A DNA stretch of 54,510 bases from a delta proteobacterium NaphS2 (GTDB taxonomy: Bacteria > Desulfobacterota > DSM-4660 > Desulfatiglandales > Desulfatiglandaceae): NCBI GenBank assembly GCA_000179315.1, contig ADZZ01000580.1, forward strand, positions 4,809-59,318. Reading direction: 5' to 3'. A model generated the notes under the pieces. That model made no database searches, had not been told where the DNA came from, and was given only the letters and a program-made list of their open reading frames with translations. Shown here piece by piece: positions 1 through 9,053 of this stretch. The stretch's first letter is position 1, and the number at the start of each line of letters is the position of its first letter. The translations under genes and the position numbers were made by a program.

Positions 1-213
1 GCGATCCAGTATCATAGGAATGGTAATGCTGTCGGGAACCAGTTCTCCACGATCAATATACCCTTTCGCTTCCTTTCCCAGTTCCGTTCCTTGGGAGATG
101 TTTTCCCTGAAAATCACGCCCGTTTCGATGTGAGGAATGCCATATTTGTCTTTGACGATGGCACCCTGTGTACCTTTGCCGCTTCCATTGGGTCCGAAAA
201 ACAGTATTTTCAT
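1..213 (-). CDS. adk: Adenylate kinase, N-terminal part (cut by window edge)
   Basis: The first 71 codons of an adenylate kinase, which converts ATP and AMP to two ADP in the cytoplasm. The start is ATG at 213 behind an AAGGAG-type ribosome site. The protein opens with a P-loop of the form GPNGSGKGTQ, followed by the conserved AMP-site stretch around PHIETGVIFR and a GELVPDSI segment, all in the order expected for this family. The C-terminal two thirds, including the lid, lie beyond base 1. It is the gene downstream of apgM on the same strand, with a 77-base gap. Confidence 0.93.
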   Translation of the reverse strand, partial: MKILFFGPNGSGKGTQGAIVKDKYGIPHIETGVIFRENISQGTELGKEAKGYIDRGELVPDSITIPMILDR

Positions 214-245
214 GCTTTTTCTCCTTCATTTCATTTTTTTCACCG

Positions 246-275
246 AAAATAAGTCAAAACCGTTTCGTCTGTCAA
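246..275 (-). promoter_or_regulatory. Possible sigma70-type promoter for adk
   Basis: On the minus strand a perfect TTGACA (270-275) is followed after 18 bases by TATTTT (246-251), about 35 bases before the adk start. It lies in the short gap after apgM. The -10 match is only partial, so adk may equally be read from the hom-apgM transcript. Confidence 0.3.
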
Positions 276-290
276 GGGATTCGGTCGGAC

Positions 291-1520
291 TCATTGAGAT
301 TGCCCAAGAAAATCGGGCAGTAGCTCATAGCCTTTCCGGTAGTGAATCCCCGATTCTTTTGCAAAACGCTCCGTAAAACCACCACCGACCCTTCCTGCCG
401 CCAGGTCCTCCTTGCCGGCCCATGCAAACAGCGTGGGGTCAGTGCTATGGGTTTTAATGCTGATGGGTGTGAAATGATCGGCGGCCACCAAAACGCGATA
501 ATTGTCGAACCGTTCCATTCCCAGAAGGACGGTACCCACCACTTTTTCATCAAAGGCCTCAATGGCTTGAATCTTATTGGAAATGCTTCCTTCGTGGCTG
601 GCCTCATCGGGCGCTTCCACGTGAACAAACATGAAATCAAGTTCATTTAAGGCATTCAAAGCCTCCGTTGCTTTTCCGGAATAGTTGGTATCCAGATAGC
701 CGGTAGCCCCTTCCACATCAATGATCTTGAGCCCCGCATAGACACCGATGCCTTTGAGCAGGTCCACCGCCGAAATAACGCCGCCGCTAAGTCCGTAGCG
801 TTCTTTAAACAGCGGAACATTCAACGCCTTGCCCTGTCCCCATAGCCAGATGGAATTTCCCGGGAGAAGGCCTCTTTCCTCACGGGACAGATTGATGGGA
901 TGTTTTTCCAGCAAAGGCCACGAACGCCGGATCAGTGTCACGATACCGTCCTTACCCCCGGGATTCAAATATTCGGTCATATTCTGGTCCTGGACGTCGT
1001 GGGGCGGAATGGTCGCGGCGTCTTCAGGACCGTCATCCCATACCAGAAGGTGACGGTAGGCGACACCGGGATAAAGCCGGACCCCCGGAGCGACCATTTC
1101 TTCTTTAAGGTCTTTAACCAGAATTTCGGCTTCTTCAGTGGCGATTCCCCCGGCACTGTTGCTCACCATAATGATTTCGCTCTCTGATTTTCGATTAAGC
1201 GTCACCAGGTTCATGCGAAAGGCCACCGCATCTTTTCCCAACGAAATACCCATGCTGGCCGCCTCAAAGGGGCCTCTGCCCGTATGGTAAACAGCGGGAT
1301 CGTACCCCATGAGAGAAAGGTTGGCCGTGTCGCTGCCCGGTTCAAGGCCCTCCGGGATGGTATTGGCAAGTCCGATGCGACAGGCGGCAATGCGGTCCAT
1401 ATTGGGGGTGTTGGCCGCCTCCAGGGGTGTTTTGCCCTCCAATTCCGGCAGCGGGTAGTCCCCCATACCGTCTCCTACCAGCACAATGTATTTCATTTCC
1501 CCTTGCTTTTCATTTTTCAT
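291..1520 (-). CDS. apgM: Cofactor-independent phosphoglycerate mutase, archaeal type
   Basis: Interconverts 3- and 2-phosphoglycerate without 2,3-bisphosphoglycerate; a member of the alkaline-phosphatase-like metalloenzymes. Near the N-terminus the metal-binding VLVGDGMGDYP stretch is visible. It is followed by PNMDRIA and the GSDTANLSLMGYDP block holding the candidate catalytic serine, then GRGPFEAASMG; late in the protein HVEAPDEASHEG and VAADHFTP supply further metal ligands. The length of about 400 residues fits the archaeal-type family. ATG 1520 overlaps the hom stop codon (ATGA), implying translational coupling. A second ATG at 1496 has an AGGGGA site just upstream and begins at the conserved core, so the true start may be 1496. 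This family is often found beside hom in Desulfobacterota, a statement from general knowledge. Confidence 0.9.
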   Translation of the reverse strand: MKNEKQGEMKYIVLVGDGMGDYPLPELEGKTPLEAANTPNMDRIAACRIGLANTIPEGLEPGSDTANLSLMGYDPAVYHTGRGPFEAASMGISLGKDAVAFRMNLVTLNRKSESEIIMVSNSAGGIATEEAEILVKDLKEEMVAPGVRLYPGVAYRHLLVWDDGPEDAATIPPHDVQDQNMTEYLNPGGKDGIVTLIRRSWPLLEKHPINLSREERGLLPGNSIWLWGQGKALNVPLFKERYGLSGGVISAVDLLKGIGVYAGLKIIDVEGATGYLDTNYSGKATEALNALNELDFMFVHVEAPDEASHEGSISNKIQAIEAFDEKVVGTVLLGMERFDNYRVLVAADHFTPISIKTHSTDPTLFAWAGKEDLAAGRVGGGFTERFAKESGIHYRKGYELLPDFLGQSQ

Positions 1521-2833
1521 AGATCATTTCCTTCCACGCGAATCACCACTGTCTTGTCGGTTACCACGTCAAGCTCATCGATCAGCCGGATGGCTTGTTG
1601 CGCCTGACTTTCACGGGCTTCGTGGGTCAGCATGACAATGGGAACAGAGCCTTTCCGGTCACGACCTTTCTGAATCACCGAAGATATGCTGATGCCGTTT
1701 TGGGCCAGAATTCCCGAGATGGTCGAAAGAACGCCGGTCGTATCCAGCGCCGACACCCTGAAATAATAAGAGGTAACCAACGCGTCCATGGGCTGAATGG
1801 AAACGGCCTTCCCAGGGGGCTGCACATGGCCCAACGGAGGAACCATGCCTCGTTTTTCCATTACCACGTCTCTGGCCAGACTGATGATGTCCGAGACCAC
1901 GGCACTTCCGGTGGGTCTTCGACCGGCACCCAGACCGTAATAGAGGGTGGGACCCACGAAATCCCCTTCCAGAAAAATGGCGTTAAAGGCTTCATGCACA
2001 TTGGCCAGAATATGATCCTTTGGGATCATGACCGGATGCACACGGGCTTCCAGCTGATCTCCCAGATCCTTGGCAATGGCCAGCAATTTGATATGGTATC
2101 CGAATTCCCGGGCATAGCGGATATCATCGGGGGTGATGGCGACAATCCCTTCCCGGAACACGTGACCGAAATCAACGGCACTGCCGAATGCGATGGAAAT
2201 CATAATGGCCAGTTTATGGGCCGCATCGGTTCCGTCCACGTCCAGCGTGGGAGGGTCTTCCGCAAATCCCAGGGTAACAGCAGCCTCCACAGCGGCTTCA
2301 AAGGAAAGGTTTTCTTGGGCCATTTTGGTCAGGATATAGTTTGAAGTCCCGTTCAGAATGCCCATACAGGCCTGAATCCGATTGCCGGAAAGCCCCGTCT
2401 TCAAAGCCCCGATAATGGGAATTCCGCCGCCCACGCTGGCCTCAAAAGCAAGCGTCACCCCTGCACGCTCCGCAGCACGGTAGATTTCCCATCCAAACTC
2501 CGCCAAAAGTGCTTTGTTGGCCGTGACCACATGCTTTCCGTTTTCCATGGCCTTTAAAATGAATTCCCTGGCTTTTTCAAGCCCTCCCATCAATTCAACA
2601 ACCACATCAATTTCAGGATCCAGGATCAAATCCATGGCGTTGGTGGTTAAAATTGCAGGGTCCGGTTTGTCCGGAACGCCCCGATCCGTCTCAATATCGA
2701 GATCCGCAATTCTTCGCACGACCACTTCGCCGCCCACCCGGTTGGTAATAATCTCCCGGTTGGTGGTCAGAACCTCATAGGTTCCGGCGCCAACGGTGCC
2801 AAACCCAATGATCCCCACATTAATTTGCTTCAT
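1517..2833 (-). CDS. hom: Homoserine dehydrogenase with C-terminal ACT domain
   Basis: Reduces aspartate semialdehyde to homoserine with NAD(P)H, on the path to threonine and methionine. The 438 residues begin with a Rossmann fingerprint (GIIGFGTVGAGTYEVL). Then come the VTANKALLA motif near residue 105, GGGIPI, and the catalytic-domain stretch GFAEDPPTLDVDGTDAAHK. The last 80 residues (YYFRVSALDTTGVLSTIS onward) are an ACT domain, the usual site of threonine feedback control. ATG 2833 has a GAGAGGG ribosome site. The gene overlaps apgM by four bases. Length and domain order are typical of bacterial monofunctional enzymes. Confidence 0.96.
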   Translation of the reverse strand: MKQINVGIIGFGTVGAGTYEVLTTNREIITNRVGGEVVVRRIADLDIETDRGVPDKPDPAILTTNAMDLILDPEIDVVVELMGGLEKAREFILKAMENGKHVVTANKALLAEFGWEIYRAAERAGVTLAFEASVGGGIPIIGALKTGLSGNRIQACMGILNGTSNYILTKMAQENLSFEAAVEAAVTLGFAEDPPTLDVDGTDAAHKLAIMISIAFGSAVDFGHVFREGIVAITPDDIRYAREFGYHIKLLAIAKDLGDQLEARVHPVMIPKDHILANVHEAFNAIFLEGDFVGPTLYYGLGAGRRPTGSAVVSDIISLARDVVMEKRGMVPPLGHVQPPGKAVSIQPMDALVTSYYFRVSALDTTGVLSTISGILAQNGISISSVIQKGRDRKGSVPIVMLTHEARESQAQQAIRLIDELDVVTDKTVVIRVEGNDL

Positions 2834-2982
2834 ATGACCCTCTCAAAAAGCAATCCTTTAAAAGTATTTTTAGTAGTTTTTGATCTGCCTGAACATATCC
2901 ATTGACGGAATGGTTTTGCAACCCTTTTTTCAAAGAGGGAAGTTTGATGGCGACTGCGCCTTCAATCTCCCTTTCGGACTGA

Positions 2983-4854
2983 TCAATCAAAGAGCAGAGC
3001 CCGAGCGAATTTTTCCGAGAACCGCTTATGTGTGGAGAGCTCCACGTGTTCGCAAACTTTCGTCACTTTTTCCGCCAGGGCCTTTTGCTTTCGTGAGAGC
3101 AGCGCCATAACGGCGCCCTTGCCGGCCGCATTTCCCACGGAGCTGATGCGATCCAACGGGACATTGGGCAGGAGCCCGATTCCTTTGAGGCTGCCAGCCC
3201 GAAGCCCGCTGCCAAATGCGCCTGCAAGCAGTACCTGGTCCAAATCTCCGGCAGATAAACCCACTTCCTCCATCAAAATCTCAATGCCTGCCCGTATGGC
3301 ACCCTTTGCCAGCTGCAGTTCACTCACGTCTTTCTGTGTCAAAATGACGCCATGATCTTTATTGGAGAGCACAAACCGGTTTCCTGTCCCATTCTGCGTG
3401 ATTCGACGCTTTACCAAGGGGGGCACGCCGTCGGGACAATCGGACGGTGCAACGATTCTGCCCATGCGATTGATGATTCCCAACCGCACCATTTCGGATA
3501 TCACATCCACAAAACCCGATCCGCAGACCCCCTTTGGGGGTTGGTTGTCCACGGATTTGAGAAGCACATCTCCATCAAGCCTTACGGCGTAAATAGCACC
3601 CGGTTCCGCTCTCATGCCCTGGCTGATGCTGCCCCCTTCAAAGGCCGGACCGGCGGCGGTGGAACAGGTGAGCAACCTTCCCTTAAGTGCCAGAACCATT
3701 TCACCATTGGTCCCGATGTCAATGGCAAGCCTTGTTCCACTTCCCTCATAAATCTTTGTGGAAAGGATCATTCCCGCAGTATCCGCTCCAACGTATCCCG
3801 CGATATTGGGCAGCAGGAAAAAACGGGTTTGAGGCGTGAGGCTTTTGAGCCCCAGGGATTCAACGGTCAAAATGGGCAGGCGGGAAAAAACGGGTACAAA
3901 GGGCGCCGAAGCAATGTGTTCCGCCGAAACGCCCATGAGAAAATGGCTCATGACCGTGTTTCCCACGATTGACACGATGTAAATGTTCCGGGAATCGACA
4001 CCGGAAATTTCTAACAGATTGCCAACGATTTCATCAATGGTTTGAACAACCAGTTCCTTCATGTGTCCCAGTTTTTCAGGCCCGTTTTGGGTATGTGAAA
4101 TGCGAGAAATGACATCAGCCCCATAGCGGTCCTGTCGGTTGCCCAAGGAACCGGAAGCCAGTATTTCGCTCGTTCCAAGGTCAACCAGGTAGGCCGCCAC
4201 GGTCGTTGTCCCCACATCCACGGCGATTCCATAACATTGCTTGAGGGTGTTGCCCTTCTCAATGGCCATCAAACGGCCGTTGATCACAACGGAAGTAACG
4301 AGGTAATCGCTTTTCCGTAGCCGGTGGGGGAGAGCGCTCAGTATTTCCGGATCCGGCGCCACCTGATCCGGCAGGAAATTCAATACCCGTTCCAGATCCG
4401 GCTGCTGGTCTTTGATGGTGGGAGGATCCAGTTCCAGATAGGTTTTTGCCACATGCGAATCCAGCTCCAAAGACGCCTCCGGAAGAGCACCCTTATCGGG
4501 GGCATAGTCCCTGGTTGCTTCAAAATCCCTGTCGATACTGACAACCGCATCGCCAAGAATACGACGCTGGCAAAGAAGGCACATCCCTTGATTCAGCTCT
4601 TCGGGAGTGAAAAACTTCTCCTCTGCGGAAGTCGCTTCGCTGACTTCCCCCTGCACAATTCGGGCACAGCACTTTCCGCAGGTGCCTTTGCCCCCGCAGA
4701 CCGACTCGATCCGGAGGCCTGCGTCCAGGGCGGCATCTGAAATGAGGGTATGCTCAAGGACCCGGGTCTCCTTGCCGGACGGCTGGAAAGTGACCCGGGC
4801 TTTTTCCGGGATTTCGGTCGGTGCATTCGCTTTCAACGGGGTGAGAATCTCCAA
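2983..4854 (-). CDS. 2Fe-2S/ASKHA corrinoid-activation protein (RACo-like)
   Basis: Likely the ATP-dependent reductive activator that returns inactive Co(II) corrinoid to Co(I) for the methyltransferases encoded just upstream. The N-terminal domain is a plant-type ferredoxin with C53-x5-C59-x2-C62 and a final cysteine at 92 or 95 (CLLC), enough for one 2Fe-2S cluster. The rest is an ASKHA ATPase fold: GIAVDVGTTTVAAYLVD (phosphate site), AIDIGTNGEMVLA, and LAGAFGSGLR near the end. At 623 residues it matches the RACo/DUF4445 family. The start is uncertain: TTG 4854 lies 10 bases after the previous stop with no good ribosome site, and TTG 4836 has a weak GGAG upstream. Last gene of the four-gene methyltransferase operon. 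Confidence 0.88.
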   Translation of the reverse strand: MEILTPLKANAPTEIPEKARVTFQPSGKETRVLEHTLISDAALDAGLRIESVCGGKGTCGKCCARIVQGEVSEATSAEEKFFTPEELNQGMCLLCQRRILGDAVVSIDRDFEATRDYAPDKGALPEASLELDSHVAKTYLELDPPTIKDQQPDLERVLNFLPDQVAPDPEILSALPHRLRKSDYLVTSVVINGRLMAIEKGNTLKQCYGIAVDVGTTTVAAYLVDLGTSEILASGSLGNRQDRYGADVISRISHTQNGPEKLGHMKELVVQTIDEIVGNLLEISGVDSRNIYIVSIVGNTVMSHFLMGVSAEHIASAPFVPVFSRLPILTVESLGLKSLTPQTRFFLLPNIAGYVGADTAGMILSTKIYEGSGTRLAIDIGTNGEMVLALKGRLLTCSTAAGPAFEGGSISQGMRAEPGAIYAVRLDGDVLLKSVDNQPPKGVCGSGFVDVISEMVRLGIINRMGRIVAPSDCPDGVPPLVKRRITQNGTGNRFVLSNKDHGVILTQKDVSELQLAKGAIRAGIEILMEEVGLSAGDLDQVLLAGAFGSGLRAGSLKGIGLLPNVPLDRISSVGNAAGKGAVMALLSRKQKALAEKVTKVCEHVELSTHKRFSEKFARALLFD

Positions 4855-4864
4855 GACAGAGTGT

Positions 4865-6199
4865 TTAGTATTTGCCGTATTCCTTGCCAGTCCGGATAAA
4901 AGCCTTCAGGGTATCTTCTTTGGCTTCATCCATGGCACAACCGATGCTAAGTACATAGCCTCCGTCGCCGGCAGCCGAATCCAATAGCCGTTTGGTTTCA
5001 TCCTGCACCTGCTGTACGTTGCCGGTAACGATCAATGAGACCGGGAATCCGCCCCCGATGCACGATTTTCCGCCCAGGATTTTTCTGGCCCGGGCCATGT
5101 CGGTTTTGTCAAAAATAAACATGCACTGCCCTTCGGGGACCTCCGTCAGATACTCGAGTCTCTGGTTGTATCCCCCTTCCACAAAACAAATCGGCACGCA
5201 ACCTTTTTCAATCAAGCCGACCATGACGCCCTTCAGCGTAGGCCAGTAGAACTTTTCAAACTGTTCATTACTCATAAATCCGTCCGCCCCTTTATGCAAG
5301 GGAATAAACACCAGCGGATTGTTGTTGGCATATGCGCCGGCGGCCCCGGAGTCGACCATGAGCGGGACGAGCCGTTCCACGGCGGCAAGCACTTTTTCAG
5401 GCCTTCTGTACAGGTCCATCATCAGTTGAACCGTCCCGCGAAAGCTGTCACCCAAGACGTCAAAGGGTGCTTTGGTGGCGCCGCCTGCGTAGAAAGGAAA
5501 ACCCGCCTGCGTTATCTGTGCCAGGTACGGACCCAAGACGTTGATCCATTCAAAACATTGCCGACCGGCTTCCAAAAGGGCCTTGTATGCTTCCTGGATG
5601 GGCGGCGCACCCAGCGCGCAAAGCCACGGCCCGGCCATGGGCAACTCCATGGTGCCGTATATGGGCGGCAGCTCGGCCAGAGGGCCCAGGGCACCGTGGG
5701 TTCTGGGCAGCCAGACACGAAACCAGTAATCACTTGGATCGGCGATGAAATGATCGTACTCTTCCGCCTTCATATATTCTTTTTCCACAAATTGGTAGTA
5801 CAGCTCTTCTTTGACGCCGTGTCCCGGCCATTTGTAAAGCCGGTAGTCCAAAGTCTCCAACGCAGGCCCGTACATGACCATGGGTGCTGCCCCGGCGGCA
5901 TCCGCATCATACTCCTTACAATAATCCAGGGAAACTTTTCCCAGAATGTGCGGGTCGTACATGGCCTCTTTGCCGGTGTAGCCGTAGAGATTGACGGGTG
6001 CAAACGTACACAGTGGAACCACCGGCACTCTGTCCGGGGATTTTTTCAACTGGATGGCATCTTTGATTAATCCCGCGCGGTACTGATAAGATTCGCTGGC
6101 ATTGTCGTCAATGAAATCAATGCCTTCTCCCGATACCCACTTTTCGAGAAAGTCTGCCTGGAGCTGGCTTGGAGAGACGTGGTCTTTAATGTCAGTCAT
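4865..6199 (-). CDS. UroD-family corrinoid methyltransferase (methyltransferase 1)
   Basis: A member of the uroporphyrinogen-decarboxylase superfamily used as substrate:corrinoid methyltransferases (MtaA/MtvB/OdmB-like), not as a haem enzyme. At 444 residues it is longer than HemE (about 350). Visible blocks are the HKGADGFMSNEQFEKFYWP stretch, the KGCVPICFVEGGYN stretch that should carry thiol zinc ligands, and SCIGGGFP near the end. The classic His-x-Cys pair of MtaA reads P-I-C here, so the exact zinc ligands are unclear. It lies between genes for a corrinoid protein and a corrinoid activator, which supports a methyl-transfer role. By analogy with acetogen O-demethylases the methyl donor could be a methoxyaromatic compound, but the substrate cannot be read from the sequence. 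ATG 6199 has a strong AAGGAGG site. Confidence 0.88.
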   Translation of the reverse strand: MTDIKDHVSPSQLQADFLEKWVSGEGIDFIDDNASESYQYRAGLIKDAIQLKKSPDRVPVVPLCTFAPVNLYGYTGKEAMYDPHILGKVSLDYCKEYDADAAGAAPMVMYGPALETLDYRLYKWPGHGVKEELYYQFVEKEYMKAEEYDHFIADPSDYWFRVWLPRTHGALGPLAELPPIYGTMELPMAGPWLCALGAPPIQEAYKALLEAGRQCFEWINVLGPYLAQITQAGFPFYAGGATKAPFDVLGDSFRGTVQLMMDLYRRPEKVLAAVERLVPLMVDSGAAGAYANNNPLVFIPLHKGADGFMSNEQFEKFYWPTLKGVMVGLIEKGCVPICFVEGGYNQRLEYLTEVPEGQCMFIFDKTDMARARKILGGKSCIGGGFPVSLIVTGNVQQVQDETKRLLDSAAGDGGYVLSIGCAMDEAKEDTLKAFIRTGKEYGKY

Positions 6200-6241
6200 T
6201 TCTTCCTCCTTCTTTGTTGCTATAGTCTAATCAGATGTATT

Positions 6242-6883
6242 CTAATCAACCCACGCTTTGCAGAGCTTAATTCCGCTTACCGCATCCACCACAAAGGCAT
6301 CTGCGCCAACGTAATCACGTACCTGCTCATCCATTTGCCCCCCACCGATAATTACCTTAATCTTATCGCGCAAGCCCTCGGCCTTTAATGCTTCCACAAG
6401 TTCCCTCATGGGGTCGAAAGACAGGGTCAGCAGCCCGCTCAACCCGATAACGTCGGCGTCAAGTTCTCTGGCTTCCGAGATAATTTGATCCTTGGCAATA
6501 TCCACGCCCAGATCTTTTACCTCGAAACCGTTCAGTTCCAGGAGGGTGGCGACAATATTCTTGCCGATATCGTGGATGTCCCCTTCTATGGTGGCAATGA
6601 TAATCTTTCCGATCCTCTCTTGGTCGTCCCGGCTCTTTTCCTCGGTCAGATAAGGCTTGATGATCTCCATGGCCTCGTTCATCATATTGCCGCTTAAAAT
6701 CAATTCCGGAATAAAATAGACGCCTTCTTCAAAGCGTTTTCCCACCGCCATCAGGGCGTTCTGGTATGCTTTGAAAATCGCCATGGGGGCGGTGCCTTCC
6801 TCCAGAAGCCGCCGGGTCAACGCCATGGCCTTCTCTTCCTCCATTTCAATGATTGCTTGCGTCAATGTCTCCGCGTTTTCCAT
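6242..6883 (-). CDS. Corrinoid (B12-binding) methyl-carrier protein
   Basis: The 213-residue methyl carrier shuttling CH3 between methyltransferases 1 and 2. Residues 1-85 form the helical cap domain (PELILSGNMMNEAMEI block). From about 92 on is the cobalamin-binding Rossmann-like domain with the signature D102-x-H104-x-x-G107, whose histidine is the lower cobalt ligand. It is followed by GLSGLLT and GGGQMDEQ blocks typical of MtaC/MtvC-like proteins. The start was placed at ATG 6883, which follows a GGAGG site. The longer open frame upstream has no family-like sequence. Spacing to the neighbours is 29 and 42 bases, so it belongs to the same transcript. Confidence 0.94.
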   Translation of the reverse strand: MENAETLTQAIIEMEEEKAMALTRRLLEEGTAPMAIFKAYQNALMAVGKRFEEGVYFIPELILSGNMMNEAMEIIKPYLTEEKSRDDQERIGKIIIATIEGDIHDIGKNIVATLLELNGFEVKDLGVDIAKDQIISEARELDADVIGLSGLLTLSFDPMRELVEALKAEGLRDKIKVIIGGGQMDEQVRDYVGADAFVVDAVSGIKLCKAWVD

Positions 6884-6912
6884 CTGTTTTCCTCCGATTT
6901 GTGGTTTGGTGT

Positions 6913-7737
6913 TCAATGCAAATTTCTTTTTTCCAGGGCTGGGCCGATGCGGCCCGCCCGGTAAGCCTTGTTGAACCCCATGCAAAATCGATCTTTGCCC
7001 ATCAGCATCTCGGAAGCCATGACGGTTTCCATCAGTGAGCGGTCATTGGAATCCAGAATGGCGCTGTCCAAACCCGCCGCCACGCACATGGCCAGGAAGG
7101 TCCGGTTGATGATCCCCCGAAGCGGCATGCCAAAGGAGATATTGCTCAGACCGCTGGTGATGTGTGCCGTGGGATATGCCTCTTTTGCCGAATGGATGGT
7201 CTCAAGGGTAATTTTGGCGTTTTCCGTGTCGGTGGAAATGGTCGTGACCAGCGGGTCGATAAAAATCTGATCCTCATCCAACCCGCCTGCCAAGGCCATA
7301 TCCGTGAGCCTTCTAACAATCGCCATGCGCCCCTGACTGGAATCGGGAATTCCAACCACGTCATCCAGCGCCAGAATGATCAGATGGGTTTTGTATTCCA
7401 ATGCCAGCGGCAAAATCCCTTCTATTCGAGCCTTTTCGCCCGAGAGGGAGTTGACAAGGGGCGTTTTATTGGCGGTTTCAAGGGCGGGTCGCAGGGCTTC
7501 CGGGTTGGCGGTGTCAAGACAAAGGGGCAGATCGCTTGCTGACTGCACCGTTTCCACCAGCCAGACCATGTCCTCCGGTTCCCGTTTGGGTGCGGTGCCG
7601 GCGTTTATGTCCAGATAGGTACTGCCGGCGTCAGCCTGCGAAACGGCCAACTCACTTATGAAATCGGAATTGCGCTCTCTAATGGCTTCGGCCACCTTTT
7701 TGCGCGTGCCGTTTATTTTTTCTCCGATGATTATCAT
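6913..7737 (-). CDS. Methyltetrahydrofolate:corrinoid methyltransferase (pterin-binding, methyltransferase 2)
   Basis: A 274-residue TIM-barrel pterin-binding protein of the AcsE/MtvA family, expected to move the methyl group from the corrinoid protein to tetrahydrofolate or back. Visible landmarks: IIIGEKINGTRKKVAEA at the start, the LDINAGTAP strand, FIDPLVTTIST, and SNISFGMPLR, all typical of pterin-binding methyltransferases. ATG 7737 follows GAGGCG and begins at the conserved N-terminus; the longer open frame upstream is unlikely to be translated. First gene of the operon MT2-corrinoid-MT1-activator. With fhs 3.3 kb away this suggests methyl groups enter the THF branch of C1 metabolism. 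Confidence 0.92.
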   Translation of the reverse strand: MIIIGEKINGTRKKVAEAIRERNSDFISELAVSQADAGSTYLDINAGTAPKREPEDMVWLVETVQSASDLPLCLDTANPEALRPALETANKTPLVNSLSGEKARIEGILPLALEYKTHLIILALDDVVGIPDSSQGRMAIVRRLTDMALAGGLDEDQIFIDPLVTTISTDTENAKITLETIHSAKEAYPTAHITSGLSNISFGMPLRGIINRTFLAMCVAAGLDSAILDSNDRSLMETVMASEMLMGKDRFCMGFNKAYRAGRIGPALEKRNLH

Positions 7738-7868
7738 TGGTACGCCTCGCTTTCGATCTGTTGAAATTGTGGGTAATTTTTCCGGCAGTTTCAAACATGG
7801 TAACACTTATGGGTCAGGCCTGCCGGAAAACAAAAAAACACTTTACATGGGATCATGTGTTGCGATAT

Positions 7869-7897
7869 AGTATTATACTCTTATACAGGACTGTCAA
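7869..7897. promoter_or_regulatory. Candidate promoter/operator between the methyltransferase operon and its regulator
   Basis: The 213-base divergent gap holds, on the minus strand, TTGACA (7892-7897) followed after 14 bases by TATAAT, or after 19 bases by TACTAT. On the plus strand TATACT (7874-7879) could serve the GntR gene. Overlapping both is the palindrome AGTAT-T-ATACT (7869-7879), the size of site a GntR dimer could hold. Spacings are not ideal, so this is a proposal only. Confidence 0.4.
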
Positions 7898-7950
7898 GCG
7901 CTTTTTTTAGAGACTCTCTGATATTGCAACACTGTTTTTTGGGTACTTCT

Positions 7951-8712
7951 ATGTCCATGCTGGAATTCATCGAAACCGAAACCGTAGACAAGAAAAGCCA
8001 TTTGCCCGCTTACGCCCAAGTGGCGGGAATTCTCAAGCAGCATATCTCCGACGGAACCTTTCAGCCCGGCGCCCGTTTGCCGTCTGAAGCCGCCATCGCC
8101 AAGCGTTATAAAATCAGTGCCATGACCGCCCGTAAGGCTGTAGGGCTTCTTGCAGAAGAAGGGCTGGTCAGTCGCGTTCAAGGGCTCGGGACATTTGTCA
8201 GGCGCCTGAAATTTACGCACAGCCATTTCCAGCTTGATGAACTCCGTAAGATCCTCAAGGACAGGGAAAAACTTGAAGTCCGGGTCGTCAAAGCCAAGGT
8301 TTTGGAGGCAGGGGATGAGCTTAGCAAACGGTTGCATATGAAAAAGGAAGGTTCGGTCATTTTGGTTGAGCGAATCATTTTACACCAAAAAGATCCCGTG
8401 GTTTTCCATAGTGGGTTTGCGCGTGCCGATCCAGAGTCCCCGTTTCTTGAAACCATGCTCGATACCGACGTTCTGACCGGCCTGTTTCTTGAGGAAAGTA
8501 TTCCCGGTTTTAAAAAAGCCGAGTTGAGGCTCTTGCCAACCTGCCTGGACAAGAGGGAGGCCGGGTTCCTCCAATTAGGGGAAGGGCAAAGTGTTTTTAA
8601 ACTGGAGCATGTCTATTATGATTTCACGGATTTGCCATTGGCCTTTGGTTGGTTTCTGATTGCACCGGAAAAAATGCCTTTAGTATGCAAAATGGGAGTA
8701 TGGGATGACTAA
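7951..8712 (+). CDS. GntR-family transcriptional regulator with UTRA domain
   Basis: A HutC-type regulator. Residues about 12-80 form the GntR winged helix (YAQVAGILKQHISDGTFQPGARLPSE, then AIAKRYKISAMTARKAVGLL and VQGLGTFV). The rest is a UTRA effector-binding domain (for example VILVERIILHQKDPVVFHSGF and SVFKLEHVYYDF). It is divergent from the methyltransferase operon, so it most likely senses the methyl substrate or a product and controls that operon. ATG 7951 or ATG 7957 is the start; neither has a strong ribosome site. The open frame extends further upstream but without family-like sequence. Confidence 0.9.
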   Translation: MSMLEFIETETVDKKSHLPAYAQVAGILKQHISDGTFQPGARLPSEAAIAKRYKISAMTARKAVGLLAEEGLVSRVQGLGTFVRRLKFTHSHFQLDELRKILKDREKLEVRVVKAKVLEAGDELSKRLHMKKEGSVILVERIILHQKDPVVFHSGFARADPESPFLETMLDTDVLTGLFLEESIPGFKKAELRLLPTCLDKREAGFLQLGEGQSVFKLEHVYYDFTDLPLAFGWFLIAPEKMPLVCKMGVWDD

Positions 8713-9048
8713 GCGGTTGGTGACAACGCCTCTTTTTCGAGGGGAAGGGGGGATCTTCATGCGCACTTGATTGCGTTGATCTCCGGTCTCCGCGAACAAG
8801 AAGCCTTAGGAAAAATTGATGAGTGGACGAAGAAACTTGTGGCAAATGAGACACCCTCGTACTTTGGATGGTGCATCCCAGATGGTGCTTTTATCGTGCC
8901 TACCGTGCAGAAGCGCAAGCGATCCATGAACTTTCATAAAATCGGGGAAAATCCATATGAAAAGGCACCATGAAAGATCCTCTCCAGAAATCCGAGATTG
9001 CTTATGCTGTATGATCGAAGGGTTAGAAGATTGGGGGAATAAATATGG
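8713..9048. other. 336-base stretch without a recognisable gene
   Basis: Between the GntR gene and the first ISAzo13-family element. A 68-codon open frame (8767-8973, TTG start, plus strand) is present. Its product (with DEWTKKLVANETPSYFGW and PDGAFIVPTV) resembles coding sequence but was not recognised. It has no ribosome site and could be the tail of a disrupted gene. No terminator was seen. It does not continue the bioY gene found on the other side of the element. Confidence 0.4.
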
Positions 9049-9053
9049 CTAAG

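Noticed and set aside
1595-2344. A 249-codon open frame opposite hom
   Set aside because: Shadow frame of hom; no family-like sequence.
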